The notes: generated by a model not told the origin, from the sequence alone. A stretch of 10,322 nt of DNA from Candidatus Doudnabacteria bacterium (GCA_023245915.1 JAHFJK010000039.1:1-10322), one strand, 5' to 3'. Positions 1 through 6,046 are shown, counted from the stretch's first letter. Translations and numbers: made by a program.

Positions 1-278
1 TAAGCAGTAAAAAGGTGGGAGAGATGTATGAAAGAATGGTTAATTCGGTGACGAGTGACGGGTTACGGGTTACAGGAAAAACAACTGAGTTTGAAATATT
101 ATTGGATTTGGATGAGAATCAAGTTGCTAAAATTAGCACGCCGGAAATTGCGAAAAGCATTATCCGCGTCAGAGAAGGCAAAGTCCACATAGAAGGCGGC
201 TACGACGGGGTATTCGGCAAAATACATATTTACCCCGACACTAATTCTCGTCCCAATACGCAAAAAGCTTTATTTTAG
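1..278 (+). CDS. Endonuclease Q-like PHP-family protein, C-terminal end (5' partial)
   Basis: The frame is open from the left edge, so this is the 3' end of a longer gene. The visible product (about 91 residues) reads SSKKVGEMYERMV, a linker, EFEILLD, then IIRVREGKVHIEGGYDG and KIHIY. That matches, from memory, the C-terminal region of EndoQ-type PHP nucleases, which are often labelled UvrD-like in CPR genomes and cleave DNA at deaminated bases. The catalytic PHP domain lies outside the window. The protein ends in QKALF, which fits the bacterial beta-clamp binding pattern QxxLF; archaeal EndoQ is known to work with PCNA. Two oddities are visible. A four-unit 7-bp repeat (48-75) encodes an apparent insertion (VTSDGLRVTG). 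The last 14 codons come from an inverted-repeat element that displaced the likely original tail, now at 337-396. GTG at 15 or ATG at 24 are unlikely to be true starts. Family confidence is moderate because only the tail is visible. Confidence 0.72.
   Translation, partial: SSKKVGEMYERMVNSVTSDGLRVTGKTTEFEILLDLDENQVAKISTPEIAKSIIRVREGKVHIEGGYDGVFGKIHIYPDTNSRPNTQKALF
48..75. repeat. Four 7-bp tandem units inside the EndoQ-like gene
   Basis: The bases divide into GTGACGA, GTGACGG, GTTACGG and GTTACAG, four degenerate copies of a heptamer. They encode VTSDGLRVTG, between the two conserved stretches YERMV and TEFEILLD. The gene stays open although the array length (28 nt) is not a multiple of three. 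Confidence 0.7.
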
Positions 279-335
279 ACAGTGTCAATTAAAATTAATC
301 GATTGTAATTTTTTTGTAAGAATTAGTGTCGGGGT
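232..335. mobile_element. Candidate MITE-like element with 17-bp perfect terminal inverted repeats
   Basis: Bases 232-248 (ACCCCGACACTAATTCT) and 319-335 are exact reverse complements, enclosing 70 bp of AT-rich sequence. The unit sits inside the 3' end of the EndoQ-like gene: TAC at 231-233 on the left and TAC at 337-339 on the right could be a 3-bp target duplication. Removing 106 bp would join KIHIY in frame to DEAERDKLFKKSKQAALF and a TAA stop at 394-396. The element encodes no protein, so it would be non-autonomous. A 12-bp stretch (AGCTTTATTTTA) occurs both in the element (266-277) and in the stranded tail (384-395), so a duplication origin is also possible. Confidence 0.55.
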
Positions 336-336
336 C

Positions 337-396
337 TACGACGAAGCAGAGCGGGATAAATTGTTCAAAAAATCCAAACAGGCAGCTTTATTTTAA
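337..396 (+). pseudogene. Stranded original C-terminal tail of the EndoQ-like gene
   Basis: Read from TAC at 337, the sequence encodes YDEAERDKLFKKSKQAALF followed by TAA. This looks like a normal charged tail of the upstream nuclease and again ends in a QxxLF clamp-binding-type motif. It has no start codon and is out of frame with the current gene end at 278. The best reading is that insertion of the inverted-repeat element at 232-335 cut it off. Confidence 0.55.
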
Positions 397-399
397 GCG

Positions 400-408
400 T
401 GTTATAAT
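400..408 (+). promoter_or_regulatory. Extended -10 promoter for ppsA
   Basis: TGT precedes a perfect TATAAT (403-408), giving an extended -10 (TGnTATAAT). There is no convincing -35. The predicted transcription start near 415 leaves a leader of about 100 nt before ppsA, containing the nested inverted repeats at 433-549. Confidence 0.55.
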
Positions 409-432
409 ATTTAAAGTTTAATCAATAAATTA

Positions 433-549
433 AACAATGGACAAATTTACCCAGCACTATTGTTAAGTTGATGCTGGATTAAAAAAAGTAATTTATTTTT
501 TAGAAAATTTATCAAATGAGCAAAATGAATAAAGACAATAGTGCTGGGT
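433..549 (+). promoter_or_regulatory. Nested, mutually exclusive inverted repeats around the ppsA start
   Basis: Bases 449-463 (ACCCAGCACTATTGT) are perfectly complementary to 535-549, which lie inside the ppsA coding sequence; the start codon at 516 sits in the 71-nt loop between them. The same left arm can instead form CCAGCA(451-456)/TGCTGG(472-477), or AACAAT(433-438)/ATTGTT(459-464). These pairings compete, as in translational riboregulators. Alternatively, 449-549 could be a second inverted-repeat insertion resembling that at 232-335. The pairing is directly visible; any function is inferred. Confidence 0.4.
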
Positions 550-3050
550 TCATTTTTTGGTTCGACGAGATTGGCAAAGACGATGTTAATTTAGTTGGGG
601 GTAAGAACGCCAATTTGGGGGAGATGTATAAAAATTTAACTGGCGCGGAAAGCAAACAGTTTCCGGGAGAAAAAATTGCTGTGCCTTTTGGCTTTGCAGT
701 TTCCGCGGCGTCATACAGGCATTTTATAAAAGAAAATAATCTGGACCAAAAAATTAAAGACGCTTTGGCGGGTTTGGATACGCATAACATAAAGCAGCTG
801 GAAGACTGCGGCCAAAAAGTGCGGGAGCTAATTTTAAGCGCGCCTTTCCCGGCGGACTTGGAAAAAGAAATTTTAGCGGCTTTTAAAACTTTGGGCGAAA
901 AACTTAAATTATCCTCGACTGACTTAGACGTGGCCGTTCGCTCATCTGCCACAGCAGAAGACCTGCCAGACGCCTCCTTTGCCGGCCAGCAGGAAAGTTA
1001 TTTAAATGTCAGGGGTGAGCATGAATTAATGGAATCAATCAAAAAAGCCTTTGCCTCTCTTTTCACTAATCGCGCCATTTCATATCGCCAGGATAAAAAT
1101 TATGACCACTTTAATGTTGCGCTATCTGTGGCCGTGCAAAAAATGGCCCGCTCTGACAGAGGAAGCAGTGGGGTCATATTTACATTAGACACAGAAAGCG
1201 GTTTTAAAGATTTAGTCTTAATTAATGCAGCCTGGGGACTGGGTGAATTTGTGGTCAAAGGTATGGTGACACCGGACGAATTTAAAATTTTTAAGCCAAC
1301 TTTAAAAAAAGGTTTTAAATCTATTATTAGCAAACGCCTGGGCAGTAAAGAAAAAAAATTGGTTTATTCGCAAAGCGGAAAAGAATTGACTAAAGAAGTT
1401 GCGGTAGGTGCCGATGAACGCCATAAGTTTGCTCTAAGTGACGAGCAGATTTTAAAACTCGCCAAATGGGCGGTAATTATTGAAGAGCACTATGGGCGCC
1501 CAATGGATATTGAGTGGGCACTGGATGGCGAGCGCAATGAATTGTTTATAGTCCAGGCCCGGCCGGAAACAGTCCAGGCAGCAAAAAATGCCAATTTTTT
1601 GGAGGAGTTTGTTTTGCAGGAAAGCGGAAAAGTAATTTTGCAGGGCGCGGCAGTGGGCGCCAAAATCGGCCAAGGCAAAGCCCGTTATATTAAAGACGCC
1701 AGCCAACTTTCTGAATTCCAAAAAGGGGAAGTGTTGGTTAGCGAAATTACTGACCCTGACTGGGAGCCGATTATGAAGATTGCCAGCGCAATTGTAACCA
1801 ATGCCGGGGGCAGGACATCCCATGCGGCAATTGTCAGCCGTGAACTTGGAATTCCAGCGGTAGTCGGTACAGGCCATGCTACGGAGCTTATTCCTACAGG
1901 CGTGGAAATTACGGTTTCTTGCGCAGAGGGCGAGGTGGGTAAAGTTTATGAGGGCTTGTTAAAATTTGAAGTCATAAAAACTGACCTGACAGATTTTAAG
2001 CCTCCGAAAACTGACATAAAAATGATAGCCGCGGACCCGGAACTGGCTTTTAAATATTCTTTTTTGCCGCACAGAGGCGTGGGGCTGGCGCGGGTGGAAT
2101 TTGTAATCTCCAATTTTATAAAAATTCATCCCAACGCGCTGATTAACTATCAGTCGCTTAGCAATCAAGAAGTTTCCGCCTCCGCCAAGGCTACGGCGGA
2201 TGACCCTCTATTTAATTATAAAAGGGAGGTCAAAGACCAAATTGATATGCTGACTTTGGGCTATCCTGACAAAGTACAATATTATTTGGACAAATTTACT
2301 TTCGGAGTGGCGCAGCTGGCCGCGGCATTTTATCCTTACGACGTCTTGCTTAGGTTTTCCGATTTTAAAAGCAATGAGTATGCAGGGCTAATTGGCGGCA
2401 AACTTTATGAACCGGTGGAAGAAAACCCGATGATGGGTTTTCGCGGCGCCAGCCGCTATTATGACCCCAGTTTTGAAAAAGCTTTTTCGCTGGAAGTCGA
2501 AGCGGTTAAAAGAGTGCGCGAGGAAATGGGGCTTTGGAATTTGTCTGTGATGGTGCCGTTTTGCAGAACGCCGGAAGAAGGTAAGCGGATTATTGCTATT
2601 TTGGATCAACACGGATTGAAACGGATAAACACGGAAGATCGCAAAAAGAAAAAGAATGGCGATTTGGTGGAAGGCGTGGAAATTTGGGTCATGGCGGAAA
2701 TCCCTTCCAATGTTTTGCAGGTGGAAGAATTTGCCGAGATATTTGATGGTTTTTCCATTGGCAGTAATGACTTAACGCAGCTTACGCTGGGGCTTGACCG
2801 CGACAGCAAACTAATCGCGCACATTGGCAATGAACGCAACAAATCGGTCCAAAAATTAATTAGCATTCTAATTCCTGAAGCCCACTCCCGCGGCCTTAAA
2901 GTCGGCATTTGCGGCCAGGGGCCTTCTGATTTTCCCGACTTTGGTGAATTTTTGGTAAAGCTTGGAATAGATTCCATTTCCATAAATCCTGACACGGTAC
3001 TTAAGGCAAGCATAAATATAAAAGCAGTGGAAGAAAAAATAGGCAAATAA
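516..3050 (+). CDS. ppsA: Phosphoenolpyruvate synthase (pyruvate,water dikinase)
   Basis: This cytosolic enzyme makes PEP from pyruvate and ATP, releasing AMP and phosphate, and is the entry to gluconeogenesis. All three domains are present in the 844 residues. The N-terminal ATP/pyruvate-binding domain spans about 1-355 (VGGKNANLGEMY, RSSATAEDLPDASFAGQQ, VQARPET). The swivelling phosphohistidine domain has GGRTSHAAIVSRELGIPAVV with catalytic His436. The C-terminal TIM barrel has HRGVGLARVEFV, GFRGASRY, GSNDLTQLTLGLDRDS and ICGQGPSD with Cys799. The ICGQGPSD form separates PpsA from pyruvate,phosphate dikinase. It is slightly long for the family, partly through two apparent repeat-derived insertions: residues 554-562 (SASAKATAD) and about 701-709. 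The N-terminus before FWFDEIGK also looks extended. ATG at 516 is used; ATG at 525 is an alternative, and neither has a Shine-Dalgarno site. It follows its own predicted promoter. Confidence 0.97.
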   Translation: MSKMNKDNSAGFIFWFDEIGKDDVNLVGGKNANLGEMYKNLTGAESKQFPGEKIAVPFGFAVSAASYRHFIKENNLDQKIKDALAGLDTHNIKQLEDCGQKVRELILSAPFPADLEKEILAAFKTLGEKLKLSSTDLDVAVRSSATAEDLPDASFAGQQESYLNVRGEHELMESIKKAFASLFTNRAISYRQDKNYDHFNVALSVAVQKMARSDRGSSGVIFTLDTESGFKDLVLINAAWGLGEFVVKGMVTPDEFKIFKPTLKKGFKSIISKRLGSKEKKLVYSQSGKELTKEVAVGADERHKFALSDEQILKLAKWAVIIEEHYGRPMDIEWALDGERNELFIVQARPETVQAAKNANFLEEFVLQESGKVILQGAAVGAKIGQGKARYIKDASQLSEFQKGEVLVSEITDPDWEPIMKIASAIVTNAGGRTSHAAIVSRELGIPAVVGTGHATELIPTGVEITVSCAEGEVGKVYEGLLKFEVIKTDLTDFKPPKTDIKMIAADPELAFKYSFLPHRGVGLARVEFVISNFIKIHPNALINYQSLSNQEVSASAKATADDPLFNYKREVKDQIDMLTLGYPDKVQYYLDKFTFGVAQLAAAFYPYDVLLRFSDFKSNEYAGLIGGKLYEPVEENPMMGFRGASRYYDPSFEKAFSLEVEAVKRVREEMGLWNLSVMVPFCRTPEEGKRIIAILDQHGLKRINTEDRKKKKNGDLVEGVEIWVMAEIPSNVLQVEEFAEIFDGFSIGSNDLTQLTLGLDRDSKLIAHIGNERNKSVQKLISILIPEAHSRGLKVGICGQGPSDFPDFGEFLVKLGIDSISINPDTVLKASINIKAVEEKIGK
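2175..2200. repeat. In-frame palindromic mini-repeat in ppsA
   Basis: TCCGCC occurs twice (2175-2186), and GGCGGA at 2195-2200 can pair with either copy, giving a hairpin with an 8-nt loop. It encodes SASAKATAD at residues 554-562, between the first TIM-barrel strand region and the conserved YKREVKDQ helix. The Ala/Lys/Thr coding of such GC-rich hairpins recalls short dispersed repeats I remember from Parcubacteria proteins; this memory was not checked. Confidence 0.6.
2611..2640. repeat. Three degenerate 10-bp tandem units in ppsA
   Basis: ACGGATTGAA, ACGGATAAAC and ACGGAAGATC follow one another with period 10. They encode LKRINTEDR near residues 701-709, just before a Lys-rich stretch. Typical PpsA proteins go almost directly from a GLKRG-like turn to the MAEIPSN strand, so this loop is longer than expected. 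Confidence 0.5.
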
Positions 3051-3061
3051 ATTTACAATGT

Positions 3062-3091
3062 TTGTTAAAAAATGTAGGATAAGTTTATAAA
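3062..3091 (+). promoter_or_regulatory. Probable promoter of the three-gene envelope operon
   Basis: TTGTTA (3062-3067) and TATAAA (3086-3091) are separated by 18 bp, a sigma70-like arrangement. The predicted start near 3098 gives a leader of only about 10 nt before the ATG at 3108. No terminator was seen between ppsA and this promoter. Confidence 0.45.
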
Positions 3092-3107
3092 TATTAAATC
3101 CTTAAAT

Positions 3108-4004
3108 ATGAATAAATTTAAACTTGGTTTATTGGGATTGTTTGTTTTAGGAGGTTTTATAATTACAAAAAATGCTTTGGCTGACATGGCACCTCCTGAA
3201 CCTGAGTGTACACAAATCGACCAAAAAACCGGCCAGCCCGGTTGCGGTTATTTGAGTTTTTCCACATCGATTGACGCTGGAGTTTATGAAGACCGGTTTG
3301 TGTTTTTAGAAAAATTGGAAGGTTACGATGGCCCGTCTGTAAATTATTCCGTGGGAGTATCTGCATTCACCAGCGAACGAAGCAGAAACCCTTCCGAACA
3401 TTTTGCGGTTGATAAAAATTATTTTCAAATTAACGGTGGGTTAAACCGGATTTTTCAAACCAAGACAATTCTAGCTTATCCGGACAATCCGCACGCAACT
3501 GAGACAGTTGAAAGCATGATCCCTAAAGACCCCGCGGATTTTGCGAGATATTCCTATAATTTTATTGTCTCAAAAGACGATAAAAATACATACGTTGATA
3601 GCAGCAACTTAATTGATGGCTTATATTCAAAATATTTTGGTGTTGCAGAAAAGTATGTAAGCACGCCAAACCTATCCTGCACTGCGGATACATGTTCTGA
3701 AGATGTAACTTACACTCCGCAGGCAATAATGGGCAATTATATTTTAGTCGCACCGACGAAAGAAGTTTTTAATCCTTTTAATGCAAACAAACCTGCTCCT
3801 TATACCAAGCCGGATGATCAAACTCCAACCACAACTTCCCAAAGCCAAACCCCCACTCCTAGCCGGACCCCTCAGAATATAGTTTTGCCTCCAAATCCAA
3901 GTCCAGGTCCCGCTGTCCCGGTGGCGGAGCACGTTTCCTTGTGGGGAAGACTTTGGAATGCCGTTAAGGGTTTCTTTCGTTGGTTAGGTTCTCTTTTCAA
4001 ATGA
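3108..4004 (+). CDS. Secreted protein with Pro/Thr-rich linker and C-terminal amphipathic helix
   Basis: No confident family. The N-terminus is a clear signal peptide: charged MNKFK, a hydrophobic core and a likely cut after ALA at residue 25, leaving a mature protein starting DMAPPEPE. The folded region runs to about residue 225 and holds four cysteines (34, 46, 191, 196) that could form two disulfides outside the cell membrane. Residues about 228-276 are a Pro/Thr/Ser-rich linker (TPTTTSQSQTPTPS). The last 21 residues (LWGRLWNAVKGFFRWLGSLFK) form an amphipathic, cationic, Trp/Phe-rich helix, possibly a membrane-surface anchor. Its stop overlaps the next start as ATGA, so the two genes are probably translationally coupled. 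A mature ADM-PP-type N-terminus next to a small Glu-containing membrane protein recalls a paired family I remember from Firmicutes (ADMGPKP proteins); this is unverified. Confidence 0.75.
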   Translation: MNKFKLGLLGLFVLGGFIITKNALADMAPPEPECTQIDQKTGQPGCGYLSFSTSIDAGVYEDRFVFLEKLEGYDGPSVNYSVGVSAFTSERSRNPSEHFAVDKNYFQINGGLNRIFQTKTILAYPDNPHATETVESMIPKDPADFARYSYNFIVSKDDKNTYVDSSNLIDGLYSKYFGVAEKYVSTPNLSCTADTCSEDVTYTPQAIMGNYILVAPTKEVFNPFNANKPAPYTKPDDQTPTTTSQSQTPTPSRTPQNIVLPPNPSPGPAVPVAEHVSLWGRLWNAVKGFFRWLGSLFK

Positions 4005-4366
4005 GTTGGTATCTAAAAAGTTTTTTTAAGGCCTGGCTGCTTACAGTTGCAGTCGAAAGTTTTGTTCTTGTCGGATTACTTAGAAAATTTCCTAGCAAAG
4101 AGCCAGTAAGTTTCAAACTGTTAATTGCTTCAAGCATTTTTGCTAGTTCTTTGACTTTGCCTTATGTGTGGTTTGTGTTTCCTTATTTATTGGTTGGCCG
4201 GTTTGGAGTTGGCTTAATATTGGGCGAATTATTTGCCTGGCTTGCAGAGGCAATTTTTTATTATTTATTTTTAAAAATATCAATCAAAAAAGCGCTTATT
4301 TTTTCTTTTATAGCCAACTTATCGTCTTACGCCCTGGGATATTTGATTACTTTTATTTTGCATTGA
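4001..4366 (+). CDS. Small polytopic membrane protein
   Basis: The ATG at 4001 overlaps the upstream TGA (ATGA), which makes it the preferred start; an upstream in-frame TTG at 3980 would extend into the previous gene. The 121-residue product is almost entirely hydrophobic, with about four membrane segments (residues about 10-28, 40-62, 66-90 and 96-119). Several polar residues fall within them: Glu19, Glu76, Glu83 and Asn106, plus Pro54 in LTLPYVWFVFP. Such buried Glu residues suggest a transport or binding function rather than a plain anchor, but the function is unknown. It lies between a secreted protein and a Cys-rich anchored protein, 1 nt from the latter, so the three products probably act together in the envelope. 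Confidence 0.78.
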   Translation: MSWYLKSFFKAWLLTVAVESFVLVGLLRKFPSKEPVSFKLLIASSIFASSLTLPYVWFVFPYLLVGRFGVGLILGELFAWLAEAIFYYLFLKISIKKALIFSFIANLSSYALGYLITFILH

Positions 4367-4367
4367 T

Positions 4368-5330
4368 ATGAAAATATTATTAAAACAAAAAACCAAAGCA
4401 ATTACTATTGTAATTTTACTAGGTTTTTTGTTGTTATTAGCCATAAAAATTGTCAAAAAGCCGGTCGTTGAGCAGGACTTTGTAAATGAGTGCAAAAAGT
4501 TTTACAAAAATGACCAGGTTAGTTGTTTTAAAAATAAAGTTTTAAGTAAGCTGGACCAGAGTCCTTCTTCTGCGGGAGACTTGCTTTACGCGATTTGGCG
4601 GGCGCCCCAAACAAATAATTTGATAGTGGATCTGCGCGCGTTTTCTCCGTTGGCGCACGAAGTCGGAATGGAGTTGGCGAATAAAAATATAGCTTTGGAA
4701 GGGGCTATTAATTATTGCGGCCATAGTTTTAAAGACGCATGCATTCACGGGGTAATAATGGAATACATAGATAAAAATTATTTTGGTAACACTCCCGCCT
4801 CTGATTTTATAGGACTTTGTAATTCTTTAAGTTTAAATGAGAGGCAATACAAAAATTGTGCTCATGCTATTGGGCATGAATTACGCGCCAAAGTTTTAGG
4901 ATCCGACACGGCCATAGTCGTTCTTTGTGATTATTTTAAGAACCAATATCGCTTTGCTTGCGCCAGTGGAGTTTTTATGGAAGCTTCAACCGGCAACAGC
5001 GGCACAGGCTATCATTCTCACGCGGCCGTCGGCAAGACAAGTTTTGATTGCCTTAAAATCCTCCTGGATTACCGGCACATATGCTATTCCAGCGCTGGCT
5101 CTTACAGGCAATATGAAGCAAGCAGGGAACCCTGGCAGGAGACTTTTAAATTTTGTTCTCACGCACCCAAAATTTATCAAGCCGATTGTTTTGCCGGAGC
5201 AGACGAGCGTTTGCTTATGGCTAAGTCAGGAAGGCAAGCAGAGGCCGAAAAAGTTTGTATTAATTTGGGACAAGAGGAGAAAACAGGGTGTATGCTGGTT
5301 GCTAATATGAGTTTAGATAGTTTGCAATAG
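4368..5330 (+). CDS. Membrane-anchored Cys-rich repeat protein, seven cysteine pairs
   Basis: No known function is recognised. A single N-terminal membrane segment (residues about 11-29, preceded by KQKTK) would place residues 30-320 outside the cytoplasm. The exported part has exactly 14 cysteines, in seven successive pairs: 42/53, 117/125, 151/164, 187/198, 228/239, 263/274 and 297/308. Five pairs have exactly ten residues between the cysteines; the others have seven and twelve. Several second cysteines are followed by a CxxG pattern (CIHG, CASG, CFAG). This suggests helical-hairpin repeats each closed by a disulfide. His-rich spots (YCGHS, CIHG, CAHAIGH) could bind metal or haem. The gene starts 1 nt after the upstream stop and is the last gene of the operon. 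A short AGACA/TGTCT hairpin (5329-5341) overlaps the stop but lacks a T-run. Confidence 0.8.
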   Translation: MKILLKQKTKAITIVILLGFLLLLAIKIVKKPVVEQDFVNECKKFYKNDQVSCFKNKVLSKLDQSPSSAGDLLYAIWRAPQTNNLIVDLRAFSPLAHEVGMELANKNIALEGAINYCGHSFKDACIHGVIMEYIDKNYFGNTPASDFIGLCNSLSLNERQYKNCAHAIGHELRAKVLGSDTAIVVLCDYFKNQYRFACASGVFMEASTGNSGTGYHSHAAVGKTSFDCLKILLDYRHICYSSAGSYRQYEASREPWQETFKFCSHAPKIYQADCFAGADERLLMAKSGRQAEAEKVCINLGQEEKTGCMLVANMSLDSLQ

Positions 5331-5365
5331 ACAGTTTGTCTCAAAAGTAGGTAATTTACAAACAG

Positions 5366-5394
5366 TTGCTTCATTAAAAGATTTTTGCTATAAT
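5366..5394 (+). promoter_or_regulatory. Promoter for the mntA-hepT operon, likely leaderless
   Basis: A perfect TATAAT (5389-5394) is preceded by TGC, an extended -10, and by TTGCTT (5366-5371) with a 17-bp spacer. The hexamer ends exactly 6 nt before the ATG at 5401, so transcription should start at or within a base or two of the start codon. Confidence 0.65.
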
Positions 5395-5400
5395 TGCTTG

Positions 5401-5700
5401 ATGAGTGAAGAAATTAAAAAAATTAAAAAATTAACCGAACCGGTTTTTAGGCAATACAAAATTAAGCGCGCCGGTGTTTTTGGCAGTGTAGGCAGGGGCG
5501 AGTCCCGGCCAGACAGCGACGTTGACATTCTGGTTGATATGGACCGAAGCTACGATTTATTTGATTTTTTGCAATTCAAAAGAGATCTGGAAACCAATTT
5601 GAAAAAAAAAGTAGATATAGTCGAATATAGAGCTATAAAGCCGGCTATCCGGGAAAATATTTTAAATTCAGAAGTTGTGATTTATGAGCCGAGAGCGTAA
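5401..5700 (+). CDS. mntA: MntA-type minimal nucleotidyltransferase antitoxin
   Basis: This 99-residue protein has the full minimal nucleotidyltransferase signature: GVFGSVGRGE at 25-34, then PDSDVDILV with Asp40 and Asp42, and the third metal-binding Asp72 in KKVDIVEY. In characterised MntA/HepT systems the antitoxin uses ATP to add AMP units to a tyrosine of the HEPN toxin, silencing its RNase activity. The gene overlaps its toxin partner by 17 bp. The start is ATG 5401; an adjacent upstream TTG (5398) is less likely because the promoter predicts transcription starting at the ATG. The antitoxin-first order and overlap fit the known two-gene module. Confidence 0.92.
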   Translation: MSEEIKKIKKLTEPVFRQYKIKRAGVFGSVGRGESRPDSDVDILVDMDRSYDLFDFLQFKRDLETNLKKKVDIVEYRAIKPAIRENILNSEVVIYEPRA

Positions 5701-6037
5701 ATTGCCAAAAGTTTATTTGCAGGATATCTTGGACAGCGTTAAAATTCTTGAAAGTTACATAGGCGCAAAAACCTGGGAAGATTTTGCTTCCGATGTCGGC
5801 CTTCAGGACAAAATCATCCGCAGGCTGGAAATTATCGGGGAGGCCGCTAAATATGTACCCGAAGATCTACGCGAACAAACTCCGGAAATTCCCTGGATAC
5901 TCATTACTGATATGCGCAATGTGCTTATTCATGAATATTTTGGAATAGATTTGTTTCGTATTTGGGAAGTTGCTGCTGGTCCTAAATTGAAAGAACTGAA
6001 AAGTGGAGTTGAAAAGTTATTGCTTGGCCAAAAATAA
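5684..6037 (+). CDS. hepT: HepT-like HEPN (DUF86) ribonuclease toxin
   Basis: The 117-residue helical protein has the HEPN RNase motif RNVLIHEY (Arg78, Asn79, His83, Tyr85). This is the Rx4-6H catalytic pattern followed by the tyrosine that MntA modifies with AMP in studied homologues. LEIIGEAAKYVPEDLREQTPEIPW is the typical DUF86 segment before the motif; it spans residues 49 to about 71. The catalytic residues look intact, so the toxin is probably active. The ATG lies inside the end of mntA, giving a 17-bp overlap and probable translational coupling. A strong terminator follows 15 nt after the stop. The pair may act in defence or maintenance, with no mobile genes directly beside it. Confidence 0.92.
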   Translation: MSRERKLPKVYLQDILDSVKILESYIGAKTWEDFASDVGLQDKIIRRLEIIGEAAKYVPEDLREQTPEIPWILITDMRNVLIHEYFGIDLFRIWEVAAGPKLKELKSGVEKLLLGQK

Positions 6038-6046
6038 AATCGAAAC

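Noticed and set aside
1452..1877. 141-codon antisense frame within ppsA
   Set aside because: Antisense shadow of a conserved enzyme domain, with no recognisable features.
3980..4000. Upstream TTG start for the small membrane protein
   Set aside because: It would place seven extra residues in the overlap with the preceding gene; the ATGA stop-start overlap at 4001 is the usual coupled arrangement.
4927..5310. 127-codon + strand frame within the Cys-repeat gene
   Set aside because: It is an alternative frame of a gene with a strong signal anchor and a regular cysteine pattern; no RBS or promoter.
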